From an uncultured Peptococcaceae bacterium (GTDB taxonomy: Bacteria; Bacillota; Peptococcia; Peptococcales; Peptococcaceae), in NCBI GenBank assembly GCA_902462325.1, contig CABQBF010000019.1, positions 1 through 26,770 on the forward strand: a stretch of 26,770 nucleotides of DNA, written 5' to 3'. Positions within the stretch are counted from its first letter, which is position 1; the number at the start of each line of letters is the position of its first letter. Positions 22,144-26,770 of the stretch are shown piece after piece. A program made the translations under genes and the position numbers. Below the pieces are notes generated by a model, which was not told the origin of the DNA, searched no databases, and saw only the letters and a program-made list of their open reading frames with translations.

Positions 22144-23874
22144 TTACAGCTTCCAACCGATTGCTTCTTTTCTTCCCAGCACAAAGTCTGCATAAATCCC
22201 CTTTTGTTCTATCAAGTCCTTATGCTTACCCTGCTGTACGATTTTGCCATCATTTACAACCAGTATCTGGTCGGCGTTGCGCACTGTTTTCAATCTGTGA
22301 GCAATCATGATGATGGTCTTATCACGGGTCAACGCTTCTATGGCTTTTTGCAGACGGTCTTCATTTTCGGGGTCTACGTTGGCAGTAGCTTCATCAAAAA
22401 TGACGATGGGCGCGTCCTTCAGCATGGCGCGGGCAATGCTGATGCGCTGCTTTTCACCGCCGGAAAGGGAGGCACCGCCTTCTCCAATGACAGTGTCGTA
22501 GCCATTAGGCAACGCGCTGATAAAGTCATGGCAGCAGGCTTTTTGTGCGGCGGCTACCACCTCCTCATGGCTGGCCTCCGGCTTGCCGAATTTGATATTA
22601 TTCTCGATGGTATCGGCAAATAAATACACATTCTGAAAGACCATGCTGATTTGCGCCATCAGCGCTTCCAGCGTATAGTCCCGCACATCCTGTCCGCCGA
22701 CTTTGATGGAGCCGCTGTCCACATCCCAAAAACGGGCAATCAGATTGCACAGAGTGGTTTTTCCGCTGCCGCTAGGGCCGATAATGGCAGTCGTTGTCTT
22801 GTCGGCAATTTGCAGCGAAACATCCTGCAGGATCTTTTTCTCGCCGTAAGAAAAGGACACATGCTCAAAGCAAATATCGTGCTGCTTGGGCTTAATAGCC
22901 TTTCCAGCGCTGTCCATCTGCGGCATGGTATCCAGCCCATTGGCCTGGTCAATGGAGCTGGCGGCAATCCGCAAAATAGCCATGCTGCTGCCCGCCGACT
23001 CAATCTGGGCAAACACCAAAAAGGAAACGATGACAGCCATCAGAGCGTCAGCCAATAACATACTGCCGGATAAGTAAAAATGAACCGCTGCCAGCATCAT
23101 AACGACGCTGAAAACCTGCAGCACCAACCCTTGGGCAACAGTGTAAGGCGTAAACAGCTGCTCAATTTTCAAGTTGCAGCTGCGGTTTTCTTCCAGGGCT
23201 TCCCGCACGGCCTGATCGCCCTTGCCGGTCAGGTTAAAGGATTTGATAACGCTCATGCCCTGCACCTGCTCCAGCACAGTCTCTACCAGCCTGGCCGCTG
23301 AAGCCTGCCGCTGGGGCGCCAACACTGCCGATTTTTTCTCCATGGCAGAGGTAATCCATAAATACAGAACCGTTCCTGCCACCACCAATAAACCGATGCG
23401 CCAGTCGAACAACAGCACCAATAGGGTAAAGACTACGGCGTTGATTAAACCGCCCAAAATTCCCACCAGCACCATCGGCGCTGTGGTTTCCAGCTCTTCT
23501 AAAACCGTAGTGGTAACGCCGGTGATATTCCCCAGGCTGCTCTGATTAAAATATCCCATCGGCACGCTTTTCAGCTTATTACCAATGTCCACCCGCTTAT
23601 TGGCTACCATAAAATATCCAGCATGGGTTTGCTGCAGCTGAGAAACATAGTTGGCGGCGGTCCGCCCTAAAATGCTGACACCTAACAGAAGCAGCGCAAT
23701 CCAGGCTGCCTGCTGACCGTGACGTCCTTCCGTCAGCGCCGCCAGCACAACATAGATGGCGCAAATTTGCAGCATATAAAAAACTGCATGTAAAAAGCCG
23801 ACAAAAATAGCTTTATTCATATTGGCCCGTTCTACGCCGGCAAACTGCCAAATCTTTTTTAACGCGCCTAGCAT
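22144..23874 (-). CDS. ABC exporter half-transporter, second subunit
   Basis: A 576-residue fused permease-ATPase. Residues 1-310 form the six-helix membrane domain of type I exporters; residues about 330-576 form the ATPase with Walker A GPSGSGKTT, signature LSGGEKQR, Walker B IVIFDEAT with the catalytic Glu, and H-loop AHRL. The site looks fully active. It overlaps the upstream half-transporter by 7 nt (ATGCTAG), so the pair is very likely a heterodimer made in fixed ratio. The substrate is unknown; relatives include multidrug exporters and the siderophore-linked IrtAB/YbtPQ pairs, and I cannot choose between these by eye. Confidence 0.9.
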   Translation of the reverse strand: MLGALKKIWQFAGVERANMNKAIFVGFLHAVFYMLQICAIYVVLAALTEGRHGQQAAWIALLLLGVSILGRTAANYVSQLQQTHAGYFMVANKRVDIGNKLKSVPMGYFNQSSLGNITGVTTTVLEELETTAPMVLVGILGGLINAVVFTLLVLLFDWRIGLLVVAGTVLYLWITSAMEKKSAVLAPQRQASAARLVETVLEQVQGMSVIKSFNLTGKGDQAVREALEENRSCNLKIEQLFTPYTVAQGLVLQVFSVVMMLAAVHFYLSGSMLLADALMAVIVSFLVFAQIESAGSSMAILRIAASSIDQANGLDTMPQMDSAGKAIKPKQHDICFEHVSFSYGEKKILQDVSLQIADKTTTAIIGPSGSGKTTLCNLIARFWDVDSGSIKVGGQDVRDYTLEALMAQISMVFQNVYLFADTIENNIKFGKPEASHEEVVAAAQKACCHDFISALPNGYDTVIGEGGASLSGGEKQRISIARAMLKDAPIVIFDEATANVDPENEDRLQKAIEALTRDKTIIMIAHRLKTVRNADQILVVNDGKIVQQGKHKDLIEQKGIYADFVLGRKEAIGWKL

Positions 23875-25613
23875 ACCAAATCACCGTCCTTTGCTCCAAT
23901 ATGGGCCTGCCACATAGACTGATACAGCGCGCACTGCTGCAAGAGCTGTTGGTGCGTACCTGTAGCGGCAATTCTGCCCTGCGCAACCACTACAATCTGA
24001 TCAGCGTCGGTGATGGTAGACAGCCGGTGGGCAATCACCAACACCGTTTTTCCTTGAATCAGCTGGGCAACCGCTTTTTGAATGGCCGCTTCGTTCTCGG
24101 GGTCAATGTAGGCTGTGGCCTCGTCTAAGATGACAATGGGCGCATCCTTTAAAATGGCTCGGGCAATGGCAATTCGCTGCCGTTCGCCGCCGGAAAGGTG
24201 CGCGCCGCCTCCGCCAACTCTGGTATCGTAGCCTTGCTCCAGCTTGCGGATAAAACCGTCGCAGCCTGCGGCCTTGGCCACCGCCTCTACTTGCGCATCG
24301 GTAGCCGACAGCCGTCCCATGCGGATATTTTCCCGCACCGTATCGTCAAACAAATAATTGTCCTGCGAAACGAAAGCCACCTGATCAAACAGCTGCTGCA
24401 GCGGAATCTGCTTCAAATCCTGACCGCCTAAGGTAATGCGCCCCTGATTTACATCCCAAAAGCCGGCAATCAGCTTGGCAATGGTAGATTTGCCGCTGCC
24501 GCTGGGCCCGACAAAGGCGGTCATGGTACCGGACGGAATTTGCAGGCTGATATCGTGCAGAATTTCTTTTTCCGCATGATAGCCAAAGGATACATGCTCC
24601 ACTGTAATATCGCTGTTATTCAGCACAGCCGCCACGCTGCCATGCTGCTGCTCCTCGCCCAGCAAAATTTCATCCACCGAGCCTACAATGGTGCCCACTT
24701 TGGCCAGACTATCCATAAAATTCATAGCTGCCAGCAAAGGACCGGCAATGCCCAGCGATAGAATAATGGTGGTGATAAAGGTTTCTGCGCTCAGACTTCC
24801 AGATGTATACCATAGCCAACCGATTGGCAGAATGGTAAGCAATGTGGTGGGCGTGATGCTCTTTGATAACGATACGGGAAGCTGGCAGCTTTTCATCCAG
24901 TTGTAAAAATAAGCGGCATTGGCCTTTACGCTGTCGGCAAATTTGGCATAAGCATGCTTGCCCTGGTTGAACGCCTTGATCACCTCAATGCCATTGATAT
25001 ACTCCACAATGGCGGCATTCATGGCTTGCGTGGTTTTTACAGAGCCCTCATACTGAACGCCGTAATCCTTCATCACCAGCATCATAAACAGCATGCCAAC
25101 CGGAATGGATACCAAGGACAACAGCGCCATCCGCCAATCTAAGGCAAACAGATAAATGAGAATACAAAGCGGCGCCAGAAGATTAGAAGTCATTTCCGGC
25201 AATAAATGGGCCAACGGCGTTTCCATGCTCTCCACCTGATCCACAATAATCTGCTTCATTTTGCCGCTGGAGGTATCAATCATCACGCCAAGAGGCATAT
25301 TGGGCAGCTTATCGAGTATCCGCTCCCGAATATCCTTTAAAATGGCAAAGGTCGCCTTGTGAGAAAGCGCCAAAGCCCGCGCATATAAACAGGTGCGGAT
25401 TGCATAGCCAGCCAGAGCCGCCAGGCACCACTTCCAATAAACAGACGTATCCTGATTGCCTGCCAATAAAGCAATAATGATCTGCGCTGCTGCAAAATAA
25501 GGCAGCATGCCGCATAATACACCGACGGATGCAGATAATACGGCATTTATCAGTTTGCCGTGTTCTTTTTCTCCAAGCTCCCATAAGCGGAGCAATGGAT
25601 TTTGTGTATTCAT
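23868..25613 (-). CDS. ABC exporter half-transporter, first subunit
   Basis: A 581-residue fused permease-ATPase. It has six predicted membrane helices in residues 1-310 and an ATPase domain with Walker A GPSGSGKST, Q-loop VSQDNYLF, signature LSGGERQR, Walker B IVILDEAT and H-loop AHRLS. Both subunits keep the catalytic Glu, so unlike many heterodimeric exporters neither site looks degenerate. AAAGGGG lies 8 nt before ATG 25613. It follows the tetR gene by 94 nt; no separate strong promoter is seen, so the three genes probably form one self-regulated operon. Confidence 0.9.
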   Translation of the reverse strand: MNTQNPLLRLWELGEKEHGKLINAVLSASVGVLCGMLPYFAAAQIIIALLAGNQDTSVYWKWCLAALAGYAIRTCLYARALALSHKATFAILKDIRERILDKLPNMPLGVMIDTSSGKMKQIIVDQVESMETPLAHLLPEMTSNLLAPLCILIYLFALDWRMALLSLVSIPVGMLFMMLVMKDYGVQYEGSVKTTQAMNAAIVEYINGIEVIKAFNQGKHAYAKFADSVKANAAYFYNWMKSCQLPVSLSKSITPTTLLTILPIGWLWYTSGSLSAETFITTIILSLGIAGPLLAAMNFMDSLAKVGTIVGSVDEILLGEEQQHGSVAAVLNNSDITVEHVSFGYHAEKEILHDISLQIPSGTMTAFVGPSGSGKSTIAKLIAGFWDVNQGRITLGGQDLKQIPLQQLFDQVAFVSQDNYLFDDTVRENIRMGRLSATDAQVEAVAKAAGCDGFIRKLEQGYDTRVGGGGAHLSGGERQRIAIARAILKDAPIVILDEATAYIDPENEAAIQKAVAQLIQGKTVLVIAHRLSTITDADQIVVVAQGRIAATGTHQQLLQQCALYQSMWQAHIGAKDGDLVC

Positions 25614-25647
25614 ACAGATTCCCCTTTCTATAATCAGCTTTTGCTAA

Positions 25648-25700
25648 CCTTAACTTATATATTAAGGCTGTCTGCCGCCAGCGCTGAAACGGCAACAGCC
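25648..25700 (-). other. Inverted repeats between tetR and the ABC genes
   Basis: Two structures overlap slightly. GGCTGT-TGCCG (25700 down) pairs with CGGCA-GACAGCC (to 25666), a stable hairpin with no U tract. CCTTAA (25667-25662) pairs with TTAAGG (25653-25648). They could stabilise or divide the tetR-ABC transcript, or the second could be a further binding site. Confidence 0.45.
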
Positions 25701-25707
25701 CCAATAT

Positions 25708-26334
25708 CTAATATTTTTCCGGTGAAAAAATAGTATCAAACCCTGCCATATGATATTTCTGCAGCATTTTTACATATCGCTTAGCGTCCTCCAAAGGCAT
25801 GTTATGCCGCACAACCTCAAATAAACCGTCAAAATAGGCTGTGGCTACAATATGCATAAATTCCTCCGTAACGACGCCCGATTTTACACTATCGCATTGG
25901 ATAACCTCCATATATTTAAAAGTATACTCCACCTCAATCCAGGCCAATTTATCTACAAAATTCTGAAATTTGGTGCCATAGGAAGCGTCCAGCAAAAGAC
26001 GGAACGCATCAAAATTGTCATACATATATTCCAAAAATCCATCAATGCCTTTGGCTGTATACTTTCCCATAACCGATTTCTGCGTTTCTGCGTCAAATTG
26101 ATGAAAGCTCTCCTGCAGTTCCAAAAACATGCTCATCGTTTCCTCTACCACCGGCTCCACGATTTCCCGAAACAAGCCTTCCTTATCGCCAAATCGGGTG
26201 TAAATGGAACTGGTGCTGGTGCCTGCATTGGCTGCAATCACACGCAGCGACGCGTCCTTATAACCGCAGGATAAAAACTCCTGCTTCGCGCACTCCAAAA
26301 CCCGCTCATACACACCTTCCAACTGCTTTGCCAT
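25708..26334 (-). CDS. TetR-family repressor of the ABC exporter operon
   Basis: A 208-residue regulator. The N-terminal helix-turn-helix is typical (RVLECAKQEFLSCGYKDASLRVIAANAGTST then SSIYTRFGDKEGLFREIV); I show only parts of it here. The C-terminal two thirds are a helical ligand-binding and dimer domain with many aromatic residues, without a recognisable subfamily signature. GGAGG lies 7 nt before ATG. It is the first gene of the operon with two ABC half-transporters. A 32-bp palindrome covers its own transcript start, so it very likely represses itself and the exporter until it binds the exported compound or a related one. Confidence 0.92.
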   Translation of the reverse strand: MAKQLEGVYERVLECAKQEFLSCGYKDASLRVIAANAGTSTSSIYTRFGDKEGLFREIVEPVVEETMSMFLELQESFHQFDAETQKSVMGKYTAKGIDGFLEYMYDNFDAFRLLLDASYGTKFQNFVDKLAWIEVEYTFKYMEVIQCDSVKSGVVTEEFMHIVATAYFDGLFEVVRHNMPLEDAKRYVKMLQKYHMAGFDTIFSPEKY

Positions 26335-26371
26335 CTATATGCCTCCATACCTACACAAATTATCAATTCAA

Positions 26372-26403
26372 TTTAAAACAGTGTTTCATAACACTGTTTT
26401 AAA
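26372..26403. promoter_or_regulatory. TetR operator, 32-bp palindrome
   Basis: Perfect 14-bp arms TTTAAAACAGTGTT and AACACTGTTTTAAA around TCAT. It overlaps the last two bases of the -10 box and the transcript start of tetR. Symmetry, size and place fit a TetR-family autorepressor site. Confidence 0.85.
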
Positions 26404-26430
26404 TATAGCACAACAAGATTTTTCTGTCAA
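26402..26430 (-). promoter_or_regulatory. Promoter of the tetR-ABC operon
   Basis: The minus strand has TTGACA (26430-26425), 17 nt, TATATT (26407-26402). It is a strong promoter overlapped by the palindromic operator. Confidence 0.85.
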
Positions 26431-26467
26431 TCCTCTTTTTTATTGCTGCATGATTTTTATTTTAGAC

Positions 26468-26508
26468 AAAAAAATGCCGCAAAGATTGCTCCTGCAATCT
26501 CTGCGGCA
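26468..26508 (-). terminator. Terminator of the pyrD transcript
   Basis: On the minus strand TGCCGCA and GAGATTGC pair with GCAATCTT and TGCGGCA around a short loop, followed by seven U. It lies about 35 nt after the pyrD stop codon. Confidence 0.92.
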
Positions 26509-26544
26509 CTTCTCATTCTATTTTCTATCTTTTCTCAAATCGGC

Positions 26545-26770
26545 TTACACAATGCCTCTGATTTCCGAAATATTTTGGATACCGGTCTCTTCGCAGTACC
26601 GTTCTAAACCGTCTATGATAGCCAGCGCCTTGTCCGGCTTCATAAAGGTGGCTGTGCCTACCTGAATGACCGTTGCACCGGCCATGATAAATTCTACGGC
26701 GTCCTGCCAGGTGCTGATACCGCCCAGGCCCATCACCGGCACCTGCACTGCCTTGCACACCTGATGCACC
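26545..26770 (-). CDS. pyrD: Dihydroorotate dehydrogenase, class 1 (C-terminal part only)
   Basis: The last 74 residues or so of PyrD; the 5' part is beyond the window edge. The segment VPVMGLGGISTWQDAVEFIMAG and then VIQVGTATF is the conserved FMN phosphate-binding end of the TIM barrel, and the C-terminal helix (ALAIIDGLERYCEETGI) is as in the class 1B enzyme. PyrD oxidises dihydroorotate to orotate in pyrimidine synthesis; the 1B type works with a PyrK electron-transfer subunit, which would be outside this window. Being the last gene before a strong terminator, it ends its operon. Confidence 0.9.
   Translation of the reverse strand, partial: VHQVCKAVQVPVMGLGGISTWQDAVEFIMAGATVIQVGTATFMKPDKALAIIDGLERYCEETGIQNISEIRGIV

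Overview
The window reads as chromosomal DNA from an anaerobic, probably gut-associated member of the Bacillota. The evidence is a T-box leader on pheST, sigma-A type promoters close to TTGACA-N17-TATAAT, strong AGGAGG ribosome sites, an FMN/FAD/iron-sulfur 'old yellow enzyme' type reductase and a split-out corrin methyltransferase gene. The class Negativicutes is a plausible but unproven guess. Almost every gene is on the minus strand; only tRNA-Lys and one small membrane-protein gene are on the plus strand.

Layout from left to right. 1-210: the end of a tRNA-Val/tRNA-Asp operon with a consensus promoter. 346-2037: a two-gene unit of a serine alpha/beta hydrolase and an overlapping metallo-beta-lactamase-fold protein. 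2142-3413: a secreted coiled-coil M23 (LytM) peptidase with its own promoter and terminator. 3543-3856: a small plus-strand membrane protein. 3883-5379: a haem catalase with an odd N-terminus. 5560-5729: tRNA-Lys(CUU) with promoter and terminator. 5767-9695: pheS-pheT under a phenylalanine (UUC) T-box. 9711-12449: a beta-carbonic anhydrase and two G3E (CobW/COG0523) GTPases, one carrying a tandem-repeat His/Cys metal-binding segment; this looks like a metal-handling patch. 12803-14502: a TauE-type exporter and an orphan cobJ/cbiH. 14728-21967: a LysR-controlled module of two paralogous FMN/4Fe-4S/FAD reductases and a SLC13 (DASS) transporter. 22044-26430: a TetR-controlled heterodimeric ABC exporter with a clear operator. 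26468-26770: the 3' end of pyrD.

The most interesting part is 14.7-22 kb. Both reductase genes carry the same 50-bp upstream element (40/50 identical, no gaps) placed just upstream of weak-35, TGC-extended -10 promoters, the expected geometry for a LysR-activated promoter, and the lysR gene lies between them. Both reductases replace the usual active-site Tyr of the HGY motif with Trp and have a widened cysteine motif for the cluster. One reductase and the transporter are each broken by a single lesion (a frameshift in an A7 run, and an in-frame TAG), while lysR and the other reductase are intact. I read this as a substrate import and reduction regulon that is partly decayed in this strain, unless both lesions are sequence errors.
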